In this document: positions 44,870-55,066 of the stretch, piece after piece | Layout: the number at the start of each line of letters is the position of its first letter | Position numbering within the stretch: the stretch's first letter is position 1 | NCBI RefSeq assembly: GCF_003590945.1 | Contig: NZ_QYUK01000011.1 | Span: forward strand, 3,690,909 to 3,754,908 | DNA: 64,000 nucleotides | Reading direction: 5' to 3' | From: Oleomonas cavernae | Lineage (GTDB): Bacteria; Pseudomonadota; Alphaproteobacteria; Zavarziniales; Zavarziniaceae | The notes under the pieces: generated by a model | Database searches by the model: none | What the model saw: only the letters and a program-made list of their open reading frames with translations | What the model was told of the DNA's origin: nothing | Made by a program: the position numbers and the translations under genes

Positions 44870-46474
44870 CTACGAGCGCTCGACCTCGCAGAAGGCCAAT
44901 TCACTCTCCGTGCCAGTGATGATCACGCTTTCCTTCACTTCGTGGCGGCGGACGAAACCTATGGAAACGAGCGCGGCCACCAACGTGATTGCCGCGAGTA
45001 CCAGCGTCGTTGCCGAAAATGCGTCGCCATAGAGCTGGGTCAGTTCGCTGCTGCTCAACGCCGGCGTCGTCAGTACGGCCTCCGTAATTTTGCCATTCAC
45101 TATGCCGTTCGCGATGGTAACGACCATGTCGGGCGAGAAGGTTGCTGGCAGGGCTTGATGCAGGCCCCGCTGTGTGAGGCCCAGCAGGATGGCGCCGGCG
45201 ATGACAATGGCGACGCTCTCGCCTGCCACTCGGGCAGTGGCAAAAATGCCCACCGCCATACCGGCGCGCTCTTTGGGCACGACGCTGACGGCCAGGTCGT
45301 CCATCAGGCCCCAGGGAATGGCTGCCCCAACGCCGATCAGCAGAAGAGGAAAAACAAAGGCGAGGCCACCTGCACCCGGTTCGATGAGGGCTAGCAGCAC
45401 CAGGCCCCCTGCACCGACGATCAGTCCCACGCCGGACAGCAATCCGGGCTGAATCCATTTCGTGAGCACGGCGCCCAGGAATGGCACGATGGTGATCGGA
45501 GCGCTGAGCGGCACCATCAGCAGTCCGATCTCGGTGGCCGACATGCCCTCGATCCCGCTGAGCCGAGCCGGGAGGACGAACAGGACAACTATGAAGGAGT
45601 AGGCGACGGCGACCGGTAGCGACAGAACCGCAAGAAAGCGGGGATAGGTAAACAGTGTGATGTCGAGCATGGGCCTTTCATGGGCCCGCTCAACCGCCAG
45701 GAAAACCCCCAGCATCGCGATGCACCCTGCGAAGAGCGCCAAGACAGGCTTGCTGTCCCAGCCAACCTGCGGCCCTTGCATGATCGCCAGGGTCAGTAGG
45801 ACTAAAGTCACGGTGAACGTGACGGCACCCCAGATGTCGAATTGCCTCGCATCAGGGTCGCGGGATTCCCGCAGCCTAGGGGCGCTCACCAGCAATACAA
45901 TCAAGCTCAGCACGGCAGACATAACAAAGATCGCGCGCCAGCCAAGACTGCCGACCAAAGCGCCACCGACGATCGGCCCGAAAGCGATCCCGACGCCAAA
46001 GCCCGTACCCAGAATGCTGAACGCCCTTGTGCGGGCGGGGCCCTCGAATTCCTGCGCCAGCGCAGCGAAACCCGCAATCATGGCCAGGGCGGCCGCGGCG
46101 GACTGCACCGTTCGGACAATGTCGAGCACAAGAATAGAGGGGGACACAGCAACTATAAGAGAGAGTATCGAATAGGCTCCCAGTCCCAGCGTGAAGAGGC
46201 GCTTGCGACCGAACCTGTCAGCGAGCGCCCCGGCCGCCATGACGGCACTGCCGAAGGCAAGAAATGCGCCGTTGACGATCCAGTTGATGGCAAATGCGCT
46301 GCCGCCCAACTCCGCGCCGATAGCCGGTAGGGCGACCACGGGTGCAATAGCACTCAAAGGCATCACCACTGCGGCCAGGAAAATGGCACCTAATAGCAAC
46401 CACTTCTCCGGCGTGATGTGGCCGTTGCGGTTAGCAACGGCCACATCAGTGTCAGAAGGCACATTATGCGACAT
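44870..46474 (-). CDS. MFS transporter, DHA2 type (second copy)
   Basis: 534 residues, the same length as the transporter at 18103 and closely similar throughout (for example ITPEKWLLLGAIFLAAVVMPL and GALADRFGRKRLF). About 14 membrane helices. It closes the inverted copy of the hydrolase-PF10118-MFS cluster, 82 bp after the PF10118 gene. Likely role: proton-driven efflux of a hydrophobic compound. Confidence 0.92.
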   Translation of the reverse strand: MSHNVPSDTDVAVANRNGHITPEKWLLLGAIFLAAVVMPLSAIAPVVALPAIGAELGGSAFAINWIVNGAFLAFGSAVMAAGALADRFGRKRLFTLGLGAYSILSLIVAVSPSILVLDIVRTVQSAAAALAMIAGFAALAQEFEGPARTRAFSILGTGFGVGIAFGPIVGGALVGSLGWRAIFVMSAVLSLIVLLVSAPRLRESRDPDARQFDIWGAVTFTVTLVLLTLAIMQGPQVGWDSKPVLALFAGCIAMLGVFLAVERAHERPMLDITLFTYPRFLAVLSLPVAVAYSFIVVLFVLPARLSGIEGMSATEIGLLMVPLSAPITIVPFLGAVLTKWIQPGLLSGVGLIVGAGGLVLLALIEPGAGGLAFVFPLLLIGVGAAIPWGLMDDLAVSVVPKERAGMAVGIFATARVAGESVAIVIAGAILLGLTQRGLHQALPATFSPDMVVTIANGIVNGKITEAVLTTPALSSSELTQLYGDAFSATTLVLAAITLVAALVSIGFVRRHEVKESVIITGTESELAFCEVERS

Positions 46475-46556
46475 ATCTGGTCACTTCATACGATCAAGGA
46501 TTGAAAAACGTCAGACGCGCAGAAACCCTTCGGGACACCCGCGCCGGCACAGCTTG

Positions 46557-47423
46557 CTAATAGGCTGCCGCGACCAACGCTCGGGCCGCTTCGTGCGGGT
46601 CTCCAGTTTGCTCGTAAGCGGCCTTCCAGTCCGGATAATTGTGCATTGTGGGATTCTTGAGCGGATGAAAACCCGGTATGAAATAGGACAACGTCTTCCC
46701 ATGAAGCGGTGCAAACATCTTGAGAAGCCAGGGAACGTTCCTGATCTGCATCCCCCAGCGCTGCAGGCGGGTGAATCCATCCGCCTTGAGCATGGCGTGC
46801 GGGATCTTGAACATAACCTCGTTCATCCCCCCTTGGAGATAGATCAGTGCCCAGACACGTTTAAAGTAGCCGACCTTTGCAATCTTTTTCATTACATCGA
46901 AGGCGACCGCACGATGCTCCATCTCTTCAATTGCGTGCCAGGCGAACATGGCCTTCATGTGCGGCTCGACATTCGCCATTGTTGATTTCTTAGCGAAGAA
47001 GCATTCAGCCATCATCGCCGTGAAATGCTCGGCCGATGCAGTGATCGCAACATTGAATTCTGGGGACAGCCGGGCGGAATAGCGGTTGAGCCGATCAATT
47101 GCGGGCTTGATGATTTCTGTGAGCGGTATCCCTCGCGCTTCGACCAGAGCGTTGTATTGCTGATGGGCGATGCCGTGCTGACCTTCTTGCCGCGAAAATC
47201 CGCGGACATCGGCCAAGAGTGTGGGATCCGATATCTTCTGTCTGAACGCGACAACGCTTTTGATAAAATATCGCTCGCCATCAGGGAACGTGCATTGGAT
47301 CGCGTCCATAAGGCGGGTCCGGTAAGGGTTTCCGCCCCACCAGTACTTCGGCAACGATTCATTGATTCCGAAATCGAGGTTTTCGCGAGTCACGATTTCA
47401 TTCTTATGGGGTTGGGATGCCAT
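46557..47423 (-). CDS. PF10118 'metal-dependent hydrolase' family protein
   Basis: 288 residues from ATG 47423 (MASQPHKNEIVTRENLDFGI), preceded by AAGGAGAATGC; the frame extends further upstream only through the BVMO stub region. It has all family motifs: RQEGQHGIAHQQYN, SAEHFTAMMAECFF and WHAIEEMEHRAVAFDV. It is nearest to the gene at 16243 (ESLPKYWWGGNPYRTRL in both). Its role is presumably the same as in copy 1, but here the BVMO partner is missing. Confidence 0.9.
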   Translation of the reverse strand: MASQPHKNEIVTRENLDFGINESLPKYWWGGNPYRTRLMDAIQCTFPDGERYFIKSVVAFRQKISDPTLLADVRGFSRQEGQHGIAHQQYNALVEARGIPLTEIIKPAIDRLNRYSARLSPEFNVAITASAEHFTAMMAECFFAKKSTMANVEPHMKAMFAWHAIEEMEHRAVAFDVMKKIAKVGYFKRVWALIYLQGGMNEVMFKIPHAMLKADGFTRLQRWGMQIRNVPWLLKMFAPLHGKTLSYFIPGFHPLKNPTMHNYPDWKAAYEQTGDPHEAARALVAAAY

Positions 47424-47454
47424 TGCATTCTCCTTCATTCTTCTCCCCCTGCAT

Positions 47455-47619
47455 GGGGCGGGCTGATCCAGTGGAAGAGGTCCCGGTCCCGCCGAGGGAA
47501 GGCCGGCCGTCCAGAATCTTGTGACTTTTGTTCGGGCACTCGGTCTGCAGCCGATCAGCGGTGCCGACGCCCGAGAGGCCGGCGCCAACGACAAGGACGT
47601 CGAAGTGCTCACACGACAT
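47455..47619 (-). pseudogene. BVMO gene stub (first ~45 codons only)
   Basis: MSCEHFDVLVVGAGLSG, then DRLQTECPNKSHKILDG and RPSLGGT is the start of a BVMO nearly the same as that at 14690, overlapping the hydrolase stop by the same 11 bp. After GGT a base is lost (GGGACC-GGGACCTCTTCC against GGGACCTGGGATCTCTTCC). The remaining ~1.35 kb of the gene is gone and the PF10118 leader follows at once. This is a real internal deletion. Confidence 0.88.
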
Positions 47620-48601
47620 GGCTTTGAATCTCCCGGAGACGGTTCGCCGACAGAGCCATGTCGGAGATGCGCTTGATGAAATCCGACGCCTGCTTTGGTA
47701 GCGTGACTGGAATCATGTGGCCCGCCCCCTCCACCATTTCGAAGATGGCGCCGGGGATAGTGGCGGCGAGGTGCTTGCCGTGTACGAGTGCATCCAGAAT
47801 CCTATCGCCCGCCCCAAATAGGATACCGATGGGCAGCGTGATGGAGCCGTACTGTGTTACAAGATCAGGCAGATCATCCGGGGCGGCAACCAGGTCGCTC
47901 GACGCGCCATAGAATGCGGCTGGCCGCAGCGAGAGCAGCCCACGGGTCCTGCTGACGAAGTCCGCTGGGATCGCCTCAGGGGCAAAGATCATATTCCCGA
48001 TACGAGCGCCGTTTAGGATTGAGCCAGGGACGGCCACCGTCCAGGCCATGAGGCGCCGCCGCCAGGAGGAGCGGATGGCCATTGCTTTGAAAGCATCGGG
48101 CGGCCCCGCCACTTGCTGTGACAGCGGCGCCAAAAGGGCTGCACCAGAAACGAGTTCGGCATGATTCACGACAAGAGCGAGAGCGACCGCGCCACCCAGG
48201 GAATGACCGACGACCAGAGGCCGGTCTAGATCCAGCTTTTCGATGAACTGGGCGATGATCTGGGCTTGGGATGCAATGCCGGACGAGGCGCTCGCCGGCT
48301 TTGTTGAGTAGCCGTTTCCAGGCCGGTCCAGCGCGACGACGCGGTACTTTGCCTTCAGGCGATCCACCAGATAGGCAAAATTGCCAATCTGCCCGCCGAG
48401 TCCGTGAATGAGCAACAGTGTCGGCCCACGCCCTTCGTCGGTGTAGTGGATAGTGTGGCCTGCGATTTCAATGAAATTCCCAGACGGGGGCATAGTCCGC
48501 CTCACACGCCAAACAACCAGTAATGTTACGAGGAAAAGCGCTCCCCAGACGGCGACAACCACAACGGCCACGACGGAAAGCCAAACAAGACCACTCGCCA
48601 T
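47609..48601 (-). CDS. Membrane-anchored alpha/beta hydrolase (second copy)
   Basis: 330 residues, ATG 48601 after AAGGAGGAAGAGCA, the same leader as the copy at 13687. N-terminal membrane helix (LVWLSVVAVVVVAVWGALFL), oxyanion HGLGG, nucleophile GHSLGG, acid in GAGDRILD and histidine in GAGHMIP. With its BVMO partner deleted, this hydrolase may act on the product of a BVMO encoded elsewhere, for example 52659. Confidence 0.9.
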   Translation of the reverse strand: MASGLVWLSVVAVVVVAVWGALFLVTLLVVWRVRRTMPPSGNFIEIAGHTIHYTDEGRGPTLLLIHGLGGQIGNFAYLVDRLKAKYRVVALDRPGNGYSTKPASASSGIASQAQIIAQFIEKLDLDRPLVVGHSLGGAVALALVVNHAELVSGAALLAPLSQQVAGPPDAFKAMAIRSSWRRRLMAWTVAVPGSILNGARIGNMIFAPEAIPADFVSRTRGLLSLRPAAFYGASSDLVAAPDDLPDLVTQYGSITLPIGILFGAGDRILDALVHGKHLAATIPGAIFEMVEGAGHMIPVTLPKQASDFIKRISDMALSANRLREIQSHVV

Positions 48602-48726
48602 TGCTCTTCCTCCTTCTGAGCGGCCGAATTATTCGGGCAGCGCCGGCACCTTTGGCCGGCAAGCTAGAGTTGCTGTTGGGTCCACCTCATTCATCCTCAT
48701 GCACGAACCAGGGGCATTTTGCGGGA

Positions 48727-50988
48727 TCAAAACTGATAGGTCGCGGCAACGCCGATGAAGTCACGATCAATCAATGCATTGCGCGAGCCGCTCATGCCGC
48801 CACCAGCACCGAAGGATTTAAAGTAAGTAGCGGTGATGGAAAACTGCTGGGAAAAGTCCGCTTTCAAGCCGAGCAAGATCGACGTCATGCTCTTGGTGAA
48901 TCCCGGCAATGGCGCCGGCGTAATGCCGAAAAGGCCAGTCGAGAATGCGATGGAGGGGGTGAGCCTTACGCCCTCGATCAGATCTGGATAGTCGAACATA
49001 AAGATACCCTGCACCCCGCCCGACCATTTGGTGGGGGTCTTGCCCGTCGGAGCGAACGGCGGACCTAGAGAGTCAGCTGCCAGTGACTCGACGAGCGTTA
49101 CACCACCCAAATTGAATGGACGGCTGTAGAGACCCGATGAACCGTACTGACCAGTGGCGGCATAGTCGGTGCCTTCATTTAGATCAACATGGAGTGCGCC
49201 GAATTCCACCAGGCCAATGACCTGGGTTGCCCCTGTCAGAGTCGTAAGCAAGTCAGTGCCGCCGAAAATTTTGGTAAAGCGAAGTGCTGCCTGCCATACA
49301 TCGTGCCGCTCGTCGGCAACAATGATCCGACCGGGAATGAATTGCTCGTCAAACGGCTGGCCGGGCTTCTCTACATAGGGAGCAGCGCCGATATTTTTCG
49401 TCGTGTATACAGGGATGCCCAGCGGCGTGAGCGGCAGGTCTGGATCGAAAGCGGCTTGATCGATCGGCACTCCGCCCACTTGATTCACGGCCGCTGCGAC
49501 AAAATCTATCCCGAGGAGAACCGGTACGTTGCGCTTGTAAGAGATCTCGCCATTGATTGCGATGCCTGTGTAATTTTCGGTTGTGCTGAAAGCTAAGCCA
49601 AGCATGTCAAGGCTATCGGGATAGTAAATGTGGTAGCTGCTGCCATCGAGATTCTCGAATACCGGACTACGCGGAAGCGTGCCCAAATTCGGCTGGATCA
49701 AGCGATCCAGAACCGGCGAGAGCGCTGGATTGAGAAGATCGGCAAGCAGGTCGCCGGTCAGGTCGACTGTCGGCGCGAGAGCGCCCAGGGCCTCGACGAT
49801 CTGTTGCTGCGCTTCGGGCTCGAGCTCATTCACTAGGCTCCCTAACAGGCCTGGTACTCCGCGGACCAGATCGAACTTGCCGGTGCCCTCCGCATAGGAC
49901 TCGGGACCTTTGGCGTAGACCGACGGAAGCCGGCTTCGATACTTGGCGTAGTAAAATTGGAACTCTGTATTGTTCAATTCCGCCCAATAGTAGCGTAGCG
50001 AGACACCCCAATCCACAGTGTCAGGGTCGTCTTCCTGGATCAGCGGCAAACCGATCGAGCGGGCTTGCGGGCCAGTGCCATAGGGGGGCGGCGGGGTATC
50101 GTAATCTGCGGCGTTATCGCGGCCCACAGTGTAGGCCCTTTCGTCGCCGTAGTCGGTGAATACCGATGTCCCGACCGCCCCACGGCAGGCATTGTCGCTG
50201 AAACTCAGGAAGGCGCCGCAGGCGGGCAAGCGGACAGGTTCGAATCCGAAGGTGACGAAGGCTTCGACTGACAGCCCGTCCGCGATCTCATAGTCGAATT
50301 TTGCCATCGGCACCGGCAAAAGCGCATCCTTCAGTTCCGTGCCGGGCGTCAGGATCTTCACAACATCGATCGAGTTGATCACCGAGATCCCGTTGAGGGT
50401 GAAGAATGCTTCACCCCAATTCAGGATCTGGCTGCCCACCTTAACGGCCAAATTGCGGCCGAAGACATCAAAATTGCCCCCCACATAATACTCTCGGAAC
50501 TCGGCATCCCATTCGGCGTAGTCCTTCGCCTCCGGTGAATACTCGCCTCGATAAGGGCGCTCGGGTGGGCCGTTCACCGCCAGGTCATTGTTGGCCGCAA
50601 TCGAATCGAAAAAGGCGGTGCCGCTGACCGACGCAAAGTAGTTTCGCCATTTCAGTCGGAATTCGGAGCTTGCCGATGTTGTCTGAGAAATCACATCATA
50701 TTTGTCGAAGTTCAGATTGCCGTCGTCTGAGTCGGCTGGAACGGCTCTGCCGCCGTTTTCGAGCCCTACGTTCCGCGGATCCCGATCGGCCATCCGTACC
50801 TGGACACCGACCGACAGCGTGGTGATGATCGAACCGGTTACCTCATCTCCCCACTCGAAATCATAGGCGGAGGCGATCGACCCGCACAGCAAGGCGGCGA
50901 AAAGGGCGGCAGCGCTGCACGAGGCAAGGCGCGGGGTAGGGCGAAACGATCGCGTGGTCATGCTCGCGGATCCAATCTGTTTCGACAT
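48727..50988 (-). CDS. DUF1302 outer-membrane protein (second copy)
   Basis: 753 residues, complete and equal in length to the paralogue at 10487. The signal peptide ends ...CGSIASA before YDFEWGDEVTGSIIT; the C-terminus is DRDFIGVAATYQF. It begins directly after the stop codon of the DUF1329 gene. Loops differ from copy 1 mostly in the region of residues 330-430 and 520-560, likely the substrate-facing parts. Confidence 0.9.
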   Translation of the reverse strand: MSKQIGSASMTTRSFRPTPRLASCSAAALFAALLCGSIASAYDFEWGDEVTGSIITTLSVGVQVRMADRDPRNVGLENGGRAVPADSDDGNLNFDKYDVISQTTSASSEFRLKWRNYFASVSGTAFFDSIAANNDLAVNGPPERPYRGEYSPEAKDYAEWDAEFREYYVGGNFDVFGRNLAVKVGSQILNWGEAFFTLNGISVINSIDVVKILTPGTELKDALLPVPMAKFDYEIADGLSVEAFVTFGFEPVRLPACGAFLSFSDNACRGAVGTSVFTDYGDERAYTVGRDNAADYDTPPPPYGTGPQARSIGLPLIQEDDPDTVDWGVSLRYYWAELNNTEFQFYYAKYRSRLPSVYAKGPESYAEGTGKFDLVRGVPGLLGSLVNELEPEAQQQIVEALGALAPTVDLTGDLLADLLNPALSPVLDRLIQPNLGTLPRSPVFENLDGSSYHIYYPDSLDMLGLAFSTTENYTGIAINGEISYKRNVPVLLGIDFVAAAVNQVGGVPIDQAAFDPDLPLTPLGIPVYTTKNIGAAPYVEKPGQPFDEQFIPGRIIVADERHDVWQAALRFTKIFGGTDLLTTLTGATQVIGLVEFGALHVDLNEGTDYAATGQYGSSGLYSRPFNLGGVTLVESLAADSLGPPFAPTGKTPTKWSGGVQGIFMFDYPDLIEGVRLTPSIAFSTGLFGITPAPLPGFTKSMTSILLGLKADFSQQFSITATYFKSFGAGGGMSGSRNALIDRDFIGVAATYQF

Positions 50989-52367
50989 CTACTGCGCGCC
51001 CATGCGCCGAATGGCGTCTGGCGTGAACATGGACTTTTCGATACCCATAGGCTGGCCTTCGAAGGGTTTTTCTTCGCCTTTCAAGCCAAAGACCAAGTAC
51101 TTGCCCGATTGGAGGTCGTGGGCCATCTCAAGGGCCGAGGAACAGAAGGGGATTTCATAGTAGTTGAGCACCGGCCCGTCCTGTAGGCGCCAGAGCGAGC
51201 CACGCGTGTCATAAGCATCGACCAGCGAGATGTTAAAGCCGTCCTCGTCGACGAAGAATGTGCGACGGCCATAGATGTGACGCGTGCCCTCCTTCAGCTT
51301 GGCGTCGACAACGAAGGCTCGGTGCAGTTCATAGCGATTGAAATCCTGGTTGAGGTGGTTCGGGGTCAACAGCTCCTTGTACTTGTGCGCCGGCGAAATC
51401 AGCTCATAGGCATTGTAACCCATGTAGATCTCGCGCATCGGCTTCAGGTCGAAGGTGTAGCGGTCGGTCGCGCCGTTATACATGTCGAAGGTATCGGCCG
51501 GGGCCAGGCCGTCGGTCTGCGGCGCCGGGTTGTCGTAGGCGATGTCGGGCGCCTTGATGACGCGCCTGGTGCCGGGATTGTAGATCCAGGCCTGGCGCGG
51601 CAATTCCTTGGCATTGATCGTATCGAGCACCAGCACGATCGTGCCCGCCGATTTTGCCGGGAAAGTGATGAAATTCAGATACGAGACGAAGATGTTCTTG
51701 AGCTGCTTCAGTTCGGTCACATCGCCCTGCTCGCTCAACCCCGGACCTGAATAGTGGATGATGCCGAAGTCGCGTCCCCGCACGAGGTCATAGCTGCCGT
51801 CGCGGCTCACCAACGCGCCGGCGAAATAGCGTCGGAACTTGAAACCGCGGTAGTGAAGCCGGTGGTTCCAAATCACCTCGACGCCCGACTGCGGAATCGG
51901 AAACGGGTTGCCCAGCAGGGCATCGTTCAGGCCGTTGTTGTCCTCGGTCATAGTCGCCGTGGCGGCATTCTTCTTGTTGGCCTCGTAGACCCGCTCGGGC
52001 AGCGCGCACGAGCGCCGGGTCTGGTAGACTGGCAGCTTGTAGGTCGGGTAGAGCTTGAGCATGGCGAGTTGGCCGCCAGTCAGCTTGTCCCTGTACTGCT
52101 CGGCATTCTGGCCAGTAATGGTGAACTTCGGTTTGTCGTCCGGATATGGGTTGGTCATTTGCTTGCCTGGCGCGAAGGTCGAGGGCGGCGCCCGCAGTCC
52201 GCCGTCCCAGGCCGGAATCGAGCCCTCAGCATTGCCGGCCCTAATCCCGCCAATGGGGTCAGGTCACGGTCCAGGCGTTGAACCTGATCCTGTGAGACCT
52301 TTGCTTGAGCAAAAGGCGCCTGCACGGCTGCCAGAAGAGTGGCGACGATCAGCACCAAATTTCTCAT
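50989..52367 (-). CDS. DUF1329-family exported protein (second copy), frameshifted
   Basis: Starts at ATG 52367 (MRNLVLIVATLLAAVQAPFAQA signal peptide) after GGGGAAA. The frame breaks after DLTPL: adding one C (plus strand) at 52250-52251 restores GGIRAGNAEGSIPAWDGGL and joins it to NPYPDDKPKFTITGQ. The repaired protein is 459 residues, exactly the length of the intact copy at 9107. This strongly suggests a one-base sequencing error. Function as for the partner: periplasmic or outer-membrane handling of a hydrophobic substrate with DUF1302. Confidence 0.88.
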
Positions 52368-52504
52368 CAATTTCCCCGATTTGTTTTTCAATGCCCAGCT
52401 GGACGTTGATTTGGCCTCTTCGTCGTCCGCGTCGAATAGGGGGCCGCCTTCTCGCATCTGTGTGCGTGAGAGAAGCCGCCGAATCACCGCGATCAAGGCT
52501 TGAA

Positions 52505-52528
52505 GTAATCTTACAGATTACATGTCAA
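52505..52528 (-). promoter_or_regulatory. Perfect 17-bp palindrome beside a TTGACA box
   Basis: GTAATCTTACAGATTAC (52505-52521) has two perfect 7-bp arms around a 3-bp centre. On the minus strand TTGACA (52528-52523) abuts it, so the palindrome would lie between the -35 and -10 elements of the promoter for the DUF1329-DUF1302 operon. It is a probable repressor operator. Confidence 0.6.
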
Positions 52529-52658
52529 CCTGCAGGTCTCCATGCAAGATCAATAAACTCGGCCCCACAACTGTCCCCCTACCGTTCCATTTCCTCCAGT
52601 GATCCCCACATTGGGCCCTGAGGCAAAGATGGTTTGTCCGCTGTCCTCAAGCGGGTGT

Positions 52659-54184
52659 TCAGTGTTGCGCGCCGGCCGCGCGGACTAAGGCCGCGAGGTC
52701 TTGGCTCTCCGGGTAGTTATAGGTATGAGAAATGGGATTGTTGAAAATCAGGACCTTGTCGTCGACTGTGCCCTTCTTCAGGACTTTCCGGTCGCGCAGG
52801 TAATTCTGGTACATTTTCCATGGCGCCTTGTTGCCTTGACTGGGCAGCTGCGCCAATGCGCGCTGAACGTAGCCGGACTTCAGATCAAGAATCGGTTGCG
52901 TCTCCAGCCTTCCGTCATAATTTCGCGGCGTGCATTGGGCGTAGCCGTGCTGCTCCATGTGATTGATGACCCGGCAGAAATATTCGGCGATCAGGTCAGC
53001 CTTCAGGGTCCAGGACGAGTTCGTGTAGCCAAAAACCGTAGCGAAATTAGGCACATCCTCAACCATCGCGCCCTTGTAGTAGAGCTTCTTCGACAGATTC
53101 ACCGAGGTTCCATCGAGGGAGATTTTGGTGCCTCCCAGGACCTGCATCTGCAAGCCGGTTGCGGTTACGATGATGTCGGCCTCGAGCGTCTCCCCCGACT
53201 GGAGCAGGATGCCATCTTCGGTGAATCGCTCGATGTGATCTGTCACAACCGAGGCCCGACCATCCCGCAAGACGGAGAACAAATCCCCGTCCGGCACAGC
53301 GCAAAGCCGTTCGTCCCACGGGTTATATCGGGGGTGAAGTGTTTCATGTCGAAGTCAGTGCCAACCTGCTTTTGCACTTGCTTCAGCAGGAACCGCCGGG
53401 CTGCCTCCGGACGGGCCCGGGTGTAGCTGTAGAATGCCATTGCCAACCCGATATGCGCCACACGGGTCAAGGCGTAGACCGCCTTTTCCGGCAGGTATTT
53501 TCGCAGCCGGTTGGCTATTGTACCGGCCTTCGGCATGGAAGCCACATAGCTCGGTGACCGCTGAAGCATGGTGACATGGCCAGCCTTTTCCGCCAGTGAC
53601 GGAACCAGCGTGACCGCGGTCGCACCGCTGCCAATAACGACGACGCGCTTGCCGCTGTATTCGAGATTTTCCGGCCACGCCTGCGGGTGGATGACCTGCC
53701 CACGGAAAGACTCGCGACCCGGGAACTCCGGGGTGAAGCCCTGATCGTAGCGATAATAGCCGGCACAGCAGATGACGAAGCGACTTTCGATCGCGACCAC
53801 CTCACCCGTACCGGTTTTGCGAGCGCGCAGGGTCCAGCGTGCTTTGCGGCTATCCCAGTCGAGGCTTTCGACTCTGTGATTGTAGCGGATGTGTCGATCG
53901 ATCCCGTATTCCCGCGCGGTTTCGCGAATGTAATCACGAATGGTACTACCGTCAGCGATCGAATCGGGATGCGTCCAGGGTTTGAAGTTGTAGCCGAGCG
54001 TATACATGTCGGAATCGGAACGGATTCCCGGGTAGCGGAACAGATCCCATGTACCGCCAAGAGCATCGCGCATTTCAACGACAGTGTAGCTGAGGCTCGG
54101 ACACCGCTTTTGTAGATGCGCGGCGGCACCGATCCCGGAAAGCCCTGCCCCGATGACGATGACGTCTATTGTTTCTTTTGTCAT
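52659..54184 (-). CDS. Baeyer-Villiger monooxygenase, frameshifted
   Basis: Starts at ATG 54184 (MTKETIDVIVIGAGLSGIG), sharing one base with the SDR stop (TAATG). Motifs: GAGLSG, GGTWDLFRYPGIRSDSDMYTLG, FRGQVIHPQAWP (FxGxxxHxxxW(P/D) fingerprint) and GSGATA. The frame breaks after MKHFTP. One more G (plus strand) in the G5 run at 53330-53334 restores TPRYNPWDERLCAVPDGDLF and gives 508 residues. The closing part SQGNKAPW matches the BVMO at 14690. It is last in the PF10118-SDR-BVMO operon. Confidence 0.9.
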
Positions 54185-55055
54185 TACGAAATGACCTCGG
54201 GAGAATTGCGCTTTTTCTGCGACGCGGAGAGGCCGATTGTCGCGAAACGTACAGCAACAGACTGATAGCCTGCGGGTGCAATCCGCTGCACCAGGTCGAT
54301 AATTTTCGCGTCGGCTCCGATCAGCAGACGACGCTTGCGCCGCCGCATCGCGTCCACGATCCGCGCTGCCGCCTGCTCGGGCGTTGTGCGTGCCAGCTTC
54401 TTGAAATCCCTGCCGGCCTGTTCGGCACTCACCAGCCCGAACCGTTCGCTTGGGACTACGCGACCGCCGCGGGCGATGTTGGTATCGATCCCGCCTGGAT
54501 GAACGCATGTGACCCTTACCGGGGCACGCTCGAGCAACAACTCTTCACTGACGGATTCGGTAAAGCCGCGCACGGCGAATTTCGCTGCGTTATAGGCGCT
54601 ACTGGCCGGCATCGAAACCAGGCCGAACAGACTCGAGATGTTTACCAGGTGGCCGTCACCGCTTTGCCGCAGATATGGCAAGAAGGCTTTGGTGCCGTAT
54701 ACAACCCCCAGAAATTGATGTTCATGAGCCACTCGAAATCCTCGTAGCCCAAATCCTCCACAGTGGCGCCAAGGGAGACACCTGCGTTGTTGATGATTAC
54801 ATTCACTTTGCCGAAGCGATTGAATGTGGCCTCCGCCCAGGCGTAAACGTCCGCGCGGTCCGCGACGTCGAGTTTAGTCGCGAAGACCTCGGCGCCGATG
54901 TTACTGCAAAGGCTCTGCGTTTCCTCGAGCCCTTGCAAGTTGACATCGCTGATCGCGAGGCGCGCACCCTGGCCAGCGAGCAAACACGCGGTCGCCCGTC
55001 CAATGCCTGAGCCGGCGCCCGTGATGGCAACCACCTTGTGCTGAAAGGTTGACAT
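54184..55055 (-). CDS. Short-chain dehydrogenase/reductase, frameshifted
   Basis: From ATG 55055 (MSTFQHKVVAITGAGSGIGRA) the frame runs to INFWG, then breaks. One more C (plus strand) in the C5 run at 54705-54709 gives FWGVVYGTKAFLPYL and a single 290-residue protein. Motifs: TGAGSGIG, NNAG, ISS and YNAAK. Its closest relative in the window is the SDR at 7187, broken at the same G-run. It lies between PF10118 and BVMO genes and overlaps the latter by one base. The logical role is oxidation of an alcohol to the ketone used by the BVMO. Confidence 0.88.
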
Positions 55056-55066
55056 GTCGGCGCGCC

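Larger units (their letters stand above)
44870..52367 (-). repeat. Segmental duplication, copy 2 (inverted partner of 9107-19707)
   Basis: Minus-strand order DUF1329 (52367), DUF1302, alpha/beta hydrolase, BVMO stub, PF10118, MFS (44870) mirrors copy 1. Differences: the divergent TetR gene is absent, the BVMO is deleted to a ~165-bp stub, and only one PF10118 gene is present. It is therefore about 3 kb shorter. Confidence 0.85.
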
